In this document: one piece after another, positions 45,301 through 56,081 of the stretch
Layout: every line of letters starts with the position of its first letter
Numbering within the stretch: the first letter of the stretch is position 1
Source: Imbricaverruca yamaguchii
Lineage: Eukaryota > Arthropoda > Thecostraca > Neoverrucidae
Direction: 5' to 3'
NCBI GenBank assembly: GCA_034440575.1
Contig: JAOTOL010001620.1
Location: forward strand, 2,308,501 to 2,372,500
Length of the DNA stretch: 64,000 bases
Made by a program: the position numbers and the translations under genes
Notes under the pieces: model-generated
Told to the model about the DNA's origin: nothing
The model's input: only the letters and a program-made list of their open reading frames with translations
The model's database searches: none

Positions 45301-47850
45301 TGTAATATAATACACATGCTGCATCCAGGGTTGGATTTGTACTTTGTAATCCTTGATATGGAGAATAAATGTTTAGGGTATTAGAATACAGACAATATTT
45401 TCAACATACCATGGTGGAATCACACTTTTCACGTTTGAGTGAATCTTGTGTACTTTGCAGAGCAGCTCATTGGGGAATAGCACCATTCGATCTCTTGGTG
45501 AGACTAATGAGAGGATAATGTGCTGTATGTGAGAAAAAAAAATCATGGACAGGCCTATTTGTCAACTCTGACCAAGGCTCTCTGCATGTTTTACTGTTCC
45601 ACTTTTTATCTGGTGCAACTATCAGCTATCCTTACAATACTGATTTAGAATACCACTCTCAGCATGCATGCAAAAAACATGGAGTATTGTAATATCACTG
45701 AGATTATTCTTGCAGAGCTATTGAAGTACGTGAGGGAGGTGACATATTCCATTGTTGGAACCCCGTCTATCTGCTCCGTTTTTACCGCATGGTTATATAT
45801 AATGTTCCAATGTCCAAACACTGGGTTGTGCATGCTACCTCGGTGTTCACAAGCTTCTTGTTTTCAGACCCAGCTTTGTGGCCACCAGGATATGCGATAA
45901 GATCGCCGAGAGGTTCGGCCAAGTACACCTTGCTATGGTACGTTTGTGGACTTTATTTACAGCAGTGTCTTTGTTTGCCATTCTTTCATGTTGTCTGTAT
46001 AGTGTGGTCGCATCAGCTTGAAGTCATCATAAATAGATACCAAGGATGGTCAACATCTCTCAGGCATGGTGATGACTGGCCAGTGTATAGCACTCTCATA
46101 TGGGTGTATTGGCAGGATAATTCAGAATTCCCATACAATGTCGAGTTTTCCATCGTGTTTTGTATCTAACAAGAGGTTGGCTGTTAAAAGCGTTAGATGC
46201 ATAGATGATTCTTGATTTAACAAAGAAATAATTTGCCTTATTATTATTTGACATCACCATTTTGTTATTTTCCTAATGTTGTCAAACTTGCAGGCTGGAT
46301 GCCCCACAGCATAGCCGTCTGTCTGACAGGGCCTGTTTGCCAGGTTGGGAACACCACAGGGTAACCGTCTGTCTGACCGGCCCTGTTTGCCAGGCTGGGT
46401 ACACCACAGGGTAGATGTCTGTCTGACCGGCCCTGTTTGCCAGGCTGGGTACACCACAGGGTAACCATCTGTCTGACCGGCCATGTTTGCCAGGTTGGGT
46501 ACACCACAGGGTAACCATCTGTATGACCGGCCCTGTTTGCCGGGCTGGGTACGCCACAGGGTAACCATCTGTCTGACCGGCCCTGTTTGCAGGGGTGGGT
46601 ACACCACTGGGTAACCATCTGTCTGACCGGCCCTGTTTGCCGGGCTGGGTACACCACTGGGTAACCATCTGTCTGACCGGCCCTGTTTGCCGGGCTTGGT
46701 ACACCACAGGGTAACCATCCGTCTGACCGGCCATGTTTGCCAGGTTGGGTACACCACAGGGTAACCGTCTGCCTGACTGGCCCTGTTTGCCGGGCTGGGT
46801 ACACCACAGGGTAACTGTCTGAGAGTTGTCTGACCGGCTCGCTTTTCCCCAGGTGGACAATCGTCGGCTGAGCCTAGACATGACGTCGCCGGCGCTGGTG
46901 ATGAAGAACAAGGAGAGAACTAGGTATGCAATCTGTCGGGTGTGACCCGAGGCGCCACATGACTCGAATTACAGCATTTGCAGATAGCAGGTGACCTCTG
47001 GAAATCTCCACAAACACCAGGACATTTGACACCATCGTTGGAGAGACAGAAGTGTCGTGTATTTTGTCGTCCGGGACGTTTAACGCCGCGGGGGTGTACT
47101 TGCAGGAAGTGGTCAAGTACAATACCGCTCTAATTGGAAGTGATAAAGTACAATACCGCTTTAATTTAGGAGAAAACCCATTTACATTTAGATAGGTATG
47201 GTAAGTCTTGTCTTGGACATAATTTGTGTTGAATGTTGTGCAAGTATATGTGAACAAAGCTGATATTATATGCAAATTTCACTTTCAGATGGCCAGTTAC
47301 GGATCGTCTGAATAGTCCCCCTTCTCATCTTGTCCTGAGCATCTACAGCTCTGTAACAATTTTATGTACTGGGATGGTGAAATATGTCGAGTGGAAGGGC
47401 ACTATAAAGGAAACGGCTGATCGCCGCCAGTGTCTCCATCTGCGCTCACCGTCTTGCAACTACCTGTTCACAACTCTGTGCAAGTGTTCAGAACTCTGCC
47501 CAAGTATTCAGAACATCGCTCAAATGTTCAGAACCTCGCCCAAATGTTCAGAACTCCGCCCAAATGTCAAAACATCATCCACGTGCTCAAAGCATCGCCC
47601 AAATGTTCAAAACTGCCCAAATTTTCAGAACCTCACCCAAATGACACCACCTACATGGGTGTCCGATCCGCTCAGTTGGCGTTTTCGCCGCAGTGTGGCG
47701 CTAGAGTCGGACGACACGTGCCTGGCGGCGTCGTGCCTGCTGCAGGGGCGCGCCTACCGCCACCTGGTGGACTTCGACAACCACCTGGACGACGTGTCGG
47801 CCGACTGGCGCAATCCCCGCCTCAACGATCTCATCGACACGTGCATCTAG
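42398..47850 (+). CDS. EMC8: ER membrane protein complex subunit 8/9, five exons, complete
   Basis: Exons 42,398-42,598, 44,708-44,784, 45,868-45,937, 46,853-46,923 and 47,676-47,850 join in phase to 197 codons. EMC8/9 is a cytosolic subunit of the EMC, which inserts tail-anchored and multipass proteins into the ER membrane. Exon 1 reads MSGVKFSTRAYCKIILHAAK, KYPHEAVNG and VDAIPLFH. Exon 2 reads GLKITGYYHANEHY; exon 3 FVATRICDKIAERF; exon 4 VDNRRLSLD. Exon 5 ends HLVDFDNHLDDVSADW (LVDFDNHLDD at 170-179) and TCI. The fold is MPN-like without JAMM metal ligands, as in the family. Donors are GTGTGT, GTAAGT, GTACGT and GTATGC; acceptors are TTTTCAG, TTTTCAG, CCCCAG and GCTCAG. Length agrees with fly (about 203) and human EMC8 (210). 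Arthropods usually have one EMC8/9 gene. The start has A at -3. No damage seen. Confidence 0.95.
42480..45727. other. CpG-depleted block across EMC8/9 exon 1 to intron 2
   Basis: Reading every base, I find only three CpGs (44,267, 45,432, 45,488) in about 3.25 kb, although TG and CA are frequent. Neighbouring sequence on both sides has several CpGs per 100 bp. The block begins inside exon 1 and ends in intron 2, before exon 3. It also contains a minus-strand frame near 44,246-44,616 with no recognisable identity. Confidence 0.9.
42965..42984. repeat. (CCTAA)4, interstitial arthropod telomere motif
   Basis: Four perfect CCTAA units in EMC8/9 intron 1. TTAGG is the arthropod telomere repeat. 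Confidence 0.9.
46296..46830. repeat. 50-bp minisatellite in EMC8/9 intron 3
   Basis: About ten units of ggtaaccatctgtctgaccg + gccctgtttgccaggctggg + tacaccacag. The array ends 25-40 bp before exon 4. Each unit contains a pyrimidine-CAG|G sequence like the real acceptor. The W-C-T-Q-P-G-K frames on minus are artefacts. Confidence 0.95.
47455..47645. repeat. ~19-bp minisatellite in EMC8/9 intron 4
   Basis: About nine degenerate units of cgcccaaatgttcagaact, ending about 30 bp before the exon 5 acceptor. Units carry TTCAG|A acceptor-like words. Confidence 0.9.
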
Positions 47851-47881
47851 CGCGGGCGGACGCTGGGCGTTCGGTCGGTTG

Positions 47882-48275
47882 GGGCCACGGTGCTGAGCCG
47901 GCCAGGGTCACGATGCTGAGCCGGCCAGGGTCGCGGTGCTGAGCTGGTCAGGGCCGCGGTGCTGAGCCGGTCAGGGCCGCGGTGCTGAACCGGCCAGGGT
48001 CACGGTGCTGGGCCGGTCAGGGTCACGGTGCTGAGCCGGCCTGGGTCACGGTGCTGAGCTGGTCAGGGCCGCGGTGCTGAGCCGGCCTGGGTCACGGTGC
48101 TGAGCCGGCCTGGGTCACGGTGCTGAGCCGGCCAGGGTCACGGTGCTGAGCCGGTCAGAGTCACGGTGCTGAGCCGGCCTGGGTCACGGTGCTGAGCCGG
48201 CCTGAGTCACGGTGCTGAGCCGGCCAGGGCCGCGGTGCTGAGCCGGTCAGGGTCGCGGTGCTGAGCCGGTCGGTC
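47882..48275. repeat. 23-bp minisatellite just downstream of EMC8/9
   Basis: About 17 copies of ggtgctgagccggccagggt + cac, starting about 30 bp after the EMC8/9 stop, so it probably lies in the 3' UTR. Confidence 0.94.
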
Positions 48276-48554
48276 GGCGTTGTCCAGCGGTGACCCGGTG
48301 GCGGCTGTGCAGACCCCGGCACGGTGTGGCCGCCCAGGCATCCACCGTGAATCGCCCCGGCCGTGTCTGGTCAGTGTATCGTGACGCGCTGGCTGACGGG
48401 CGAACGGACTCTGGTTGGTGAGCTGCTCGACAGCACCTGTACTCAGCTGTTCATGCCTGCAATGGCGTAACGGTGCGACTCGGCTGTTCACTGCGTGACG
48501 TCTGCGTGACAGAGACCAAAGGTGGCGGGACGGGTCGGCGTGTGGTGCGATGCG

Positions 48555-48720
48555 TGTCACGTGTCTGCGAGTGAAGGGTCATCTAGCCGGCCGATGATTT
48601 ATGTCACGTGTCTGCGAGTGAAGGGCCGCCTAGCCGGCCAGTGATTGGTGGGCTATGTCACGTGTCTGCGAGTGAAGGGACACCTAGCTGGCCCATGATT
48701 GGTGGGGTATGTCACGTCAT
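48555..48720. repeat. ~58-bp tandem repeat, three copies
   Basis: Unit gtcacgtgtctgcgagtgaa + gggncncctagccggccnat + gattggtgggntat. Each copy holds a CACGTG E-box. Confidence 0.9.
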
Positions 48721-49610
48721 CGTTTGAGGGCGAGGTGCCAGCTCGATTATTGTAACGCCGTGGGGGATAGGGTCTAGAATACTGCACGTTGGTGATTATC
48801 TGGGTATGTGTGCCGTGTGTGTGTTTAGTATGATTGATTATTCGTCTGTTTTCACACCACCTATGCTTGGGTGCCGTGATTTCAAATCCATTTAAATATT
48901 CATACAATGGGCGCGATTATGTTGTAATATGTATCTGTTTTTTTTTACGTTTGCTCCTCCGAGAACTGCTATGACGCAGGCTGTATTTGTGCAATTGTGT
49001 ATCTGCACTTGGTGTGCACACTCCGACCGTTTATGTTCTCTTATTGCATGTTTACCTCCATCGATGCAAAATATACCCAATCACATTACATGTTCCAGGC
49101 GGTATGGTGTTGTAGCCAGCTCTATGGCACAAAAGACGAGCAGTTCTTTCAAAGTAATTCCATTGTTTAATCAGTTATCATTATGTCAGCGAAAATAATG
49201 AACGATCCGAACAAGATTTAATGTGGCTAAAGATGCCCCTGGTGTTGAACTGCAGATACCCCCACCGCCACCTCCTCCCACCAGTGATTGCTGATTGGTT
49301 GCTGCAATTAATTGTCGATGATGGTATTTATCTAGATCCCTTCCGCCTTTTACCACATGTGACACCAAAGATGGTCACCTAAGCCCGAGGGCAGGTCCGC
49401 ATCTGCAAGTTTTTTTTTTCGTTTCAAGTATAGGGTATCAGATGTGCAATAACTCAGCATATACGAGTTTCGCGTCGTACTTGTGAAAATCAGTGCTATA
49501 TACTGGAAGCGGTGCGCGTTCTTTGTCGGTTTCCTTCCACAGTAGAATCGCGCACGATATCCATTCGTGAGACTCACTCGTCTTCTGTACCAAACACTCA
49601 TTCGCAGCGA
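48721..49610. other. Spacer, no gene supported
   Basis: Nothing recognised. 49,255-49,285 has a short CCACC/CCTCC run. Confidence 0.5.
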
Positions 49611-49615
49611 GCATT

Positions 49616-49647
49616 TATTTATACGCACATACGTGTGCGTATAAATA
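49616..49647. promoter_or_regulatory. Palindromic, possibly bidirectional TATA element
   Basis: Arms TATTTATACGCACA (49,616-49,629) and TGTGCGTATAAATA (49,634-49,647) are perfect inverted repeats with the 4-base spacer tacg. Each strand therefore presents TATAAATA preceded by GTGTGCG or CGCACA. No adjacent first exon is identified, so promoter activity is inference. Confidence 0.4.
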
Positions 49648-49653
49648 GCGAGC

Positions 49654-49860
49654 GAGATGTCCCGGAGCCGATCCTCCGGTCTGCACGGAGTGCCGAACGG
49701 TTGGTGAACCGCTCGAGATGTCCCGGAACCGATCCTCCGGTCTGCACGGAGTGCCGAACGGTTGGTAAACCGCTCGAGATGTCCCGGAGCCGATCCTCCG
49801 GTCTGCACGGAGTGCCGAACGGTTGGTGAACCGCTCGAGATGTCCTGGAGCTGTGCGCCG
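49654..49860. repeat. 61-bp tandem repeat, just over three copies
   Basis: gagatgtcccggagccgatc + ctccggtctgcacggagtgc + cgaacggttggtgaaccgct + c begins at 49,654, 49,715, 49,776 and (partial) 49,837. The array starts 6 bp after the TATA palindrome. Confidence 0.95.
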
Positions 49861-52465
49861 GGCAGACGACACGCGCTCACAGAGTCGGTGTTTTCGACGC
49901 CGCCAGTCCGACAAACGCTTCGCCGTATTCGTGTTGTATTGGGCAGTTGCACTGCAGTTCGCAATACTTCGCCGATGGTGAGACTGCGCTGACGCGATAG
50001 GCGGCACTCTGCTGCAGTCACTCACAGTCACAGTCTGGGTACAGTCGCCAGCAACTCCACCATTAATGGTGTACACATGCGCGCGCAGCGAGCTGCCAGT
50101 CACTCAGGTGAAGCTCACCTGGGTGACCGCGCCGCGCGCGAGTGACTTCCGGGCTCTCAGGCGTTCAGCTCACGGCCTGTGGCATCCGCACTCTTGCTGA
50201 CTCAAGTGTGGAGTTGAGGAAAAGCTGGTCAATATCTTCGCATTTGCGATTGTCTGGATGGTACATCTTGATAATTACTATCTGTTTGGGTTCCTATGAT
50301 GCCATTTGAGATTGCTATGTGACAGTTCAAAACGTGCCCAATTTTGTTCCCACTGCACTTGAGGGCAGTATCGGTCGCTGCGTTTGTAGTAGTGTTGGAC
50401 CGCCGAATAATGGTGTGAGGTTAGGGGGGGGGGGGAGTCGGTACTCTACAACGGATCCACTTGTCGACCAACCGGACAATGAGTACCTTAGTATCCAGTG
50501 CAAACGTAAAAATATATATAACCATGGAGTTTATCCTTAATCAGTTTCAGAAGAGAGAGAAAAAATATTGCGCGAACTGAACAACAGTTCCCATTTAGGA
50601 ATGGTGAAAAAGAATTTGGCTGGCACAGTCAAGTGCTCACATCAATTCACGATCTTCCATAAAAATGTGTTATTCCTCCAAGCACAATGCTATCAATTTC
50701 ACGCTATCCCCTCCCTCTCCTCCCCCACCTGCTAACTTTTGATCAATGTTTTGATGAAGATACAAGAAAAGGCAGGTACGTACCATTGAGTTTCAAGAAG
50801 CATGCGATAAATTCAAATTCTTAATCTTCTTGTTCGCCTTCCATGCCAGGTCAAAGGGGTTGGAGGGGGCCCTCCGGTTTTTCGTAGATAACTCCATATT
50901 ATACCGGCCGATATACGCAATTTTTCTGTACCTGCTTCGAAATGACCGGCACATTGTTTAAAGCAAGATAAATGAAAATCGGCTTAACATTTCTCACGTT
51001 AGGGGCCGTTAAAGTCAAATAAAATTCGCAGCGCAGACCACAAAAAATCGGCGCTAATGCGCTTCCCGTATATTGTCAAAAAGGAAGTATTCTTGTCAAC
51101 ACTAGCGACTTGTTTGATGCATATTGTTATGCTATATAACTTAAGTCATGTTAGGTCACCGAGGTCAAGTCAGGTCAAGTTCATGACAGGCTAATGGAAT
51201 CAACCTTGGTCAACTGGAATGTTGTCATAAATGCAAATGACTGTCATGCGATGGATGTCACTTTGCATGTTCCTCCCTACATATCCGGAAATCTACTGTT
51301 TGTCATTGTGTGCCTAAGCGTATTCAGTAGTAAGCGTAAGTATGAAATACTTTATTCATGTATTCCACTCCTTTCTTTGCCAAGTCAATTGTGCCGAGCC
51401 GCCCAACGGAGCAGTCGGGTGGGCAGCTCGGTTCCGGTAAATGGGGTAGGTAATAACCTGACAAAGTGCTTCTATATAAGTGACCTGAGGTCAAATGGCG
51501 GATCTTGCATCTGTACTGCATCATTAGTAATGACCAAAACATCATTAATGCCAATTTTGATGCATTTAAACACAATCACAGCGGTCCATAACAATGGCAA
51601 GCCAAGCCATGCAAAACCAGAAAAAATTGGCTATTTTTACCTCATTTGACTTTGAACATATTAACCTAAGGTCATGAAATTTGCACACAATAGAACTCCC
51701 TATCGTGCCCATCCACCCTGCGAATTTCGTTGCTCTAGCCTTAATAGGTGCCGAGATCTTATGGGGCGGAATCCGCCCCCCCCCCCCTCTTGTTCGACTG
51801 TTCCTTATAAGATCAAGACAAATTCGATCAGCATTTGTTGATGTTATCTTTCACCTTGCGTGACAATATATGCCTGGGGAAGTCCATTAGCGAACCAAGC
51901 TGCCCTAGTCAGCCCTTATCTAATCATTTTGGCGATGTAATAGTTATCACTTGAGTTACAAGAGAGCCATGATTTATATATTTATATATATCGGTGTGTG
52001 TCCGTGTGTGCAATGTTTATTTGTAGCGCATGTCAAGGTGAACTTAATAAATAAAAGACACTTTTTGAAGGCGTTCCGGCCATGCCTGATCTGCCCTAAG
52101 AGTTCGTAGGTCATGCGCTGAGACCCACGGGCGGGCCGTGAGTTTATTCGGCTGAGTTTTTAAGCTGTAAGCAACTGAGAGGCATACAGGACAAGAAGAA
52201 AATTGCCAACAGCCAGATAGTTTTGCATAAATTATTTTGGACGATAGAATGATTTTGACAACATGTCATAATATTATTGAACCTGCCGAATGGATTACTT
52301 AGTACCTATCACGAATAGTGTTGACGATGATTGGCCCCGTGGGTCAGTGCCCTTGGAAATGCCCTAGTAAACATTGATAAAGTAGACACTAGCAAAAGAA
52401 GCTCGACGACTTGCTAACGAATTCACGTATTCCGTAAGTGATTCAAAAACAGTTGCCCACGCAGA
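49861..52465. other. Spacer; CpG-rich to about 50,200, then unremarkable
   Basis: 49,880-50,190 is CpG-rich and could be promoter sequence. I see no supported exon. 51,440-51,790 has G- and C-runs and a composition suggestive of an old repeat, but no ends could be defined. Confidence 0.4.
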
Positions 52466-52467
52466 AG

Positions 52468-52617
52468 GAGTAAGGAGATTGTCAGCTGGGGTACCAAATG
52501 TCCGGGGTTTGACACTAGCGGCACTCTGTAAATTTCCCAATCCCACGGCCCACAGTGTGGGCGGCGCCATTAGCCGTGAATGTGCATAAAGTGCGTCATA
52601 AACCACCCAATAAATGA
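52468..52617 (+). mobile_element. tRNA-derived SINE, copy 3, 5' part decayed
   Basis: Shares ggggtaccaaatgtccgggg (head), caatcccacggcccacagtg, gggcggcgccattagccgtg and gcataaagtgcgtcataaac, cacccaataaatg with copies 1 and 2. Box A is no longer recognisable and box B is altered (gggtttgacac). Confidence 0.85.
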
Positions 52618-52989
52618 ACAGATTGTCGGCTGATTGTCACAGCTTTGTGGTACTTTTATCCAAGGGTAAGAGTGGCATTTACCGCACGGGGTGTTGTCTA
52701 CTGCCTGATTCGCTACACCGGGACAAGGTGGTGGTGGACTGGTGGTTTACGACGCACCGGTCAATTCAGCCATTATGTGCCCATAACGCCACTTGTCCTC
52801 ATATTATGGATGAGTGCGGAGCATGCACTCATATCTGAGTGATTGCGAGAGACGTCAAAATGCACTTTCTGAAGGGATGTAATCATGTCGCCCGATGCGA
52901 CGACTATGGAGTCATCTGGTGGCACCTGATGCAGTGAGATCAACATTGGGTTCCAACATACCTGCCGTGTGTGGGTTCCAGCACTGGGG

Positions 52990-53845
52990 AGCCAACGAGT
53001 AGGTGCGCTGTGAGTGGGGTCCACCAGCACAAGATAGTGCGCTGTGAGTGGGGTCCACCAGCACAAGATAGTGGGCTGTGAGTGGGGTCCACCAGCGCAA
53101 GAAAGTGGGCTGTGAGTGGGGTCCACCACCACAAGATAGTGCGCTGTGAGTGGGGTCCACCAGCACAAGATAGTGCGCTGTGATTGGGTCCACCAACACA
53201 AGATAGTGTGCTGTGAGTAGGGTCCACCAGCACAAGATAGTGCGCTGTGATTGGGGTCCACCAGCACAAGATAGTGCGCTGTGCGTGGGGTCCACCAGCA
53301 CAAGATAGTGGGCTGTGAGTGGGGTCCACCAGCACAAGATAGTGCGCTGTGATTGGGGTCCACCAGCACAAGATAATGCGCTGTGCGTGGGGTCCACCAG
53401 CACAAGATAGTGGGCTGTGCGTGGGGTCCACCAGCGCAAGAAAGTGGGCTGTGAGTGGGGTCCACCACCACAAGATAGTGCGCTGTGAGTGGGGTCCACC
53501 AGCACAAGATAGTGCGCTGTGATTGGGTCCACCAGCACAAGATAGTGTGCTGTGAGTGGGGTCCACCAGCACAAGATAGTGCGCTGTGCGTGGGGTCCAC
53601 CAGCACAAGATAGTGGGCTGTGAGTGGGGTCCACCAGCGCAAGAAAGTGGGCTGTGAGTGGGGTCCACCAGCACAAGATAGTGCGCTATGAGTGGGGTCC
53701 ACCAGCACAAGATAGTGGGCTGTGAGTGGGGTCCACCAGCACAAGATAGTGCGCTGTGAGTGGGGTCCACCAGCACAAGATAGTGCTCTGTGAGTGGGGG
53801 TCCACCAGCACAAGATAGCGCGCTGTGAGTGAGGTCCATCAGGGC
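52990..53845. repeat. 34-bp minisatellite (about 25 copies)
   Basis: Unit gcgctgtgagtggggtccac + cagcacaagatagt. Variant positions (gcgct/gggct, agcacaag/agcgcaag, gagtg/gcgtg/gattg) recur in the same order in two stretches around 53,080-53,240 and 53,430-53,580, indicating a higher-order duplication of about 360 bp. The long A-H-Y-L-V-L-V-D-P frames on minus are artefacts. Confidence 0.95.
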
Positions 53846-54391
53846 CCCACCAGGGCAAAATGGTTGATGGAAGCGGTATGCATTTTAGCAATATCCACAT
53901 ACGCGATGCTAAAGTTGTTTCACAATATTGAAGGGGATCCTTCCCGCCAACGGCAACCATGTTGGAGCATGTGTATTGCCACTTGTGGTTCACGCTAGTG
54001 TTTCATCAACACTAGTGCTGGAACTGATGTGTGTGCTCACCTGTCCTTATCACACATACGACCTCAGGTGCACGTGACTGAATGCACACGATGACCTCGG
54101 TACCTCGAAAAGCCCGCGAGATTGAGGAAAGGAGGTCAAATTGAATCACGACGGGCGAGTATGCGGAGCCAGTGCCAGTAGACACATGCACCATGTTAGT
54201 TTACGGAACACAATATAAATCGCGTGCTGAAGGTGGTTGGCTTGTTTTCACGACGCCAATATGGAAACACAGCTGTCCAACAACATTGTCTCATTCAGCA
54301 ATCACATGATTCACACATATGTCCGAGCGAACGCTTTCATTTTCATCTTATTATGGTGAGCACTTCGGCCTGATAGCGAACGCATATTATA

Positions 54392-54394
<3 letters not shown>
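53846..54394. other. Spacer, no gene supported
   Basis: Nothing recognised. Confidence 0.5.

Positions 54395-54470
<76 letters not shown>
54388..54470. repeat. (TA)n microsatellite
   Basis: About 80 bp of TA, flanked by ATATGTATA variants. 54,471-54,936 after it shows no gene. Confidence 0.95.
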
Positions 54471-54472
<2 letters not shown>

Positions 54473-54936
54473 GTATACATATATATGTATACATTGGTCC
54501 TTAGCATCAAGAGCAAAAATCCTGCACGGGAACTCGAGTGGACTGCCGAGGCCAACAGCAAAGCACTAAAATAGCAGAAATCAGCGAAAATGCTGAGCTG
54601 CTAAGCAGAACATCAGTAAAGGATATTAAGCATAATGCAGTCAAGTCGGAATGCGCGTTGGAATGTTCTCTCGAGTAGGAATAGTTCATACCTATTGCTG
54701 AACGACAATTAGCGGCCCAGAATGCAACACGCTTGACATTGGCCCCATACACTTGAAGCGTAATCTCATTAGCATGACACACCGGACAGAGCACCACGAA
54801 CAATGACTACCGGCACGTGGCGTCCACTCCAGCGCCGGCTGACCGCCCTTCACACAGTTCTCCCGTATCACAGAGGCGGCTGGGCGAGCCGGCCGCGCCG
54901 CGCACTTCAGCCCGGCGCGCCGCCCGCCAGATGTCT

Positions 54937-55331
54937 CTACTGCAGCCGGCAGCAGCCCGTCTTCTCGCGCGGCGGCTCGGACGTGCCGAACGCGCCGTCG
55001 CCGGTCGCGAAGCGGCGGCGCGGCGCCGTCGGCGAGCCGGCGACGCGTGACGTCACACATGACGTCAGACCGGCGGCGGCCGCCGGCGTCAGCTCGTCTA
55101 AGGACAGCGGCGAGAGCGCCAGGCCGGTGAGCGCGGAGCGAGACAGCGCGCGCTGCTTCTTCAGGTCGGCCAGCGTGCCGGTGAGCGCGCCGTGGCTGTA
55201 GCTGGCCGTGTAGGTGGTCGGCGAGTAGGCGGGCGGCGGCGCGCCGTCCGCCGCGCCCGCCGTGTTCACAGTCACATGCACGTGGATGTCGATCTTACCC
55301 GGCTCGACGGCGGCGCTCGTGCTGTCTAGCG
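54937..55331 (-). CDS. Probable terminal coding exon of an unidentified protein with a PPxY motif
   Basis: On the minus strand, after TTTTCTGTTGTAG (acceptor at 55,332), 395 nt stay open to TAG at 54,937. The frame reads LDSTSAAVEPGKIDIHVHVT, PPPAYSPTTYTASYSHGALT, GTLADLKKQRALSRSALTG and LALSPLSLDELTPAAAAG, and ends EPPREKTGCCRLQ. Third positions are almost all G or C, as in the innexin. PPAY fits the PPxY WW-domain-binding motif, and the rest looks like a disordered cytosolic tail; the two cysteines near the end could be lipidated. I do not recognise the family, and no upstream exon was found, so function is unknown. Two bases at the exon start complete a split codon. Confidence 0.55.
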
Positions 55332-55365
55332 CTACAACAGAAAACGCGCAGCGCGCGGCCGTGAA

Positions 55366-55520
55366 GCAGAACAGAACAGAACAGACAGAACAGAACAGAA
55401 CAGAACAGAACAGAACAGAACAGAACAGAACGCGAGCGGGAGCGGGAGCGGGAGCGGGAGCGGGAGCGGGAGCGGGAGCGGGAGCGGGAGCGGGAGCGGG
55501 AGCGGGAGCGGGAGCGGGCC
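55366..55520. repeat. (CAGAA)n followed by (GAGCGG)n, adjacent to the exon at 55,331
   Basis: (CAGAA)n at 55,366-55,430 and (AGCGGG)n at 55,433-55,519. On the minus strand these read (TTCTG)n and (CCCGCT)n, a pyrimidine-rich tract of about 150 nt directly upstream of the acceptor. Confidence 0.95.
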
Positions 55521-56036
55521 GGATGGCTACACACGACATGTTCTGTGTTGGGAGAAGGGGACGCGATAAGCACTGGATTGCAGAAATTAGCGTAACAAAC
55601 CAAAACAAAAACAAAACAAGCGGGAATACTCGGCGACATCGATTGATCCTGGAACTCCTTGATGATTAATGATTAAACGACTGATTAAATAAATGATTAA
55701 TGAAAGGATGATTAAATCGAAGCAGACAGTGAAATATATCAAACACACCTTAGCGAAACCCGGGGTAGGAAATAGTGGCTGGTTGTGTGCATTGCACGTG
55801 AATCCGCAGGTGTGTATATGCAGTGTATGCGCGCCGCCCAAAACATGCCCGAAATGAAAGGGTACCTGCTTGTGTCGATATCAATTCCAATTCGTAGTGG
55901 ATAACCGTATAGTGATGCCAACGTAGGCGCACCACAGTGTGCATACGTTGATACAGAATATCACAAAATATCCACTGCTCTTTGCATAGCATTCCCGTTG
56001 GCAGCATTACATAGGCAGGGTTCGCATAACATGCTT

Positions 56037-56081
<45 letters not shown>

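Noticed and set aside
46254..46911. Long minus-strand frames with PGKQGRSDRW repeats
   Set aside because: They are the 50-bp minisatellite in EMC8/9 intron 3, antisense to the gene.
47289..47373. Alternative EMC8/9 exon 5 beginning AGATGGCCAGTTACGG (reading RWPVTDRLN)
   Set aside because: It follows a CAG in phase, but no suitable donor leads in phase to the conserved LVDFDNHLDD exon. The acceptor at 47,675 gives SWRFRRS at the same distance from the conserved block as in the fly protein.
52990..53845. CRISPR-like regular repeat
   Set aside because: Units are contiguous with no unique spacers, and the genome is eukaryotic. The same applies to 46,296-46,830 and 12,232-13,126.
52773..53993. 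406-residue minus-strand frame
   Set aside because: It is the translation of the 34-bp minisatellite plus flanks; all three frames are open.
55262..55669. Plus-strand frame with EQNRTEQNRT and GAGAGAGAG
   Set aside because: It is the translation of the CAGAA and GAGCGG microsatellites on the antisense strand of the PPxY exon.
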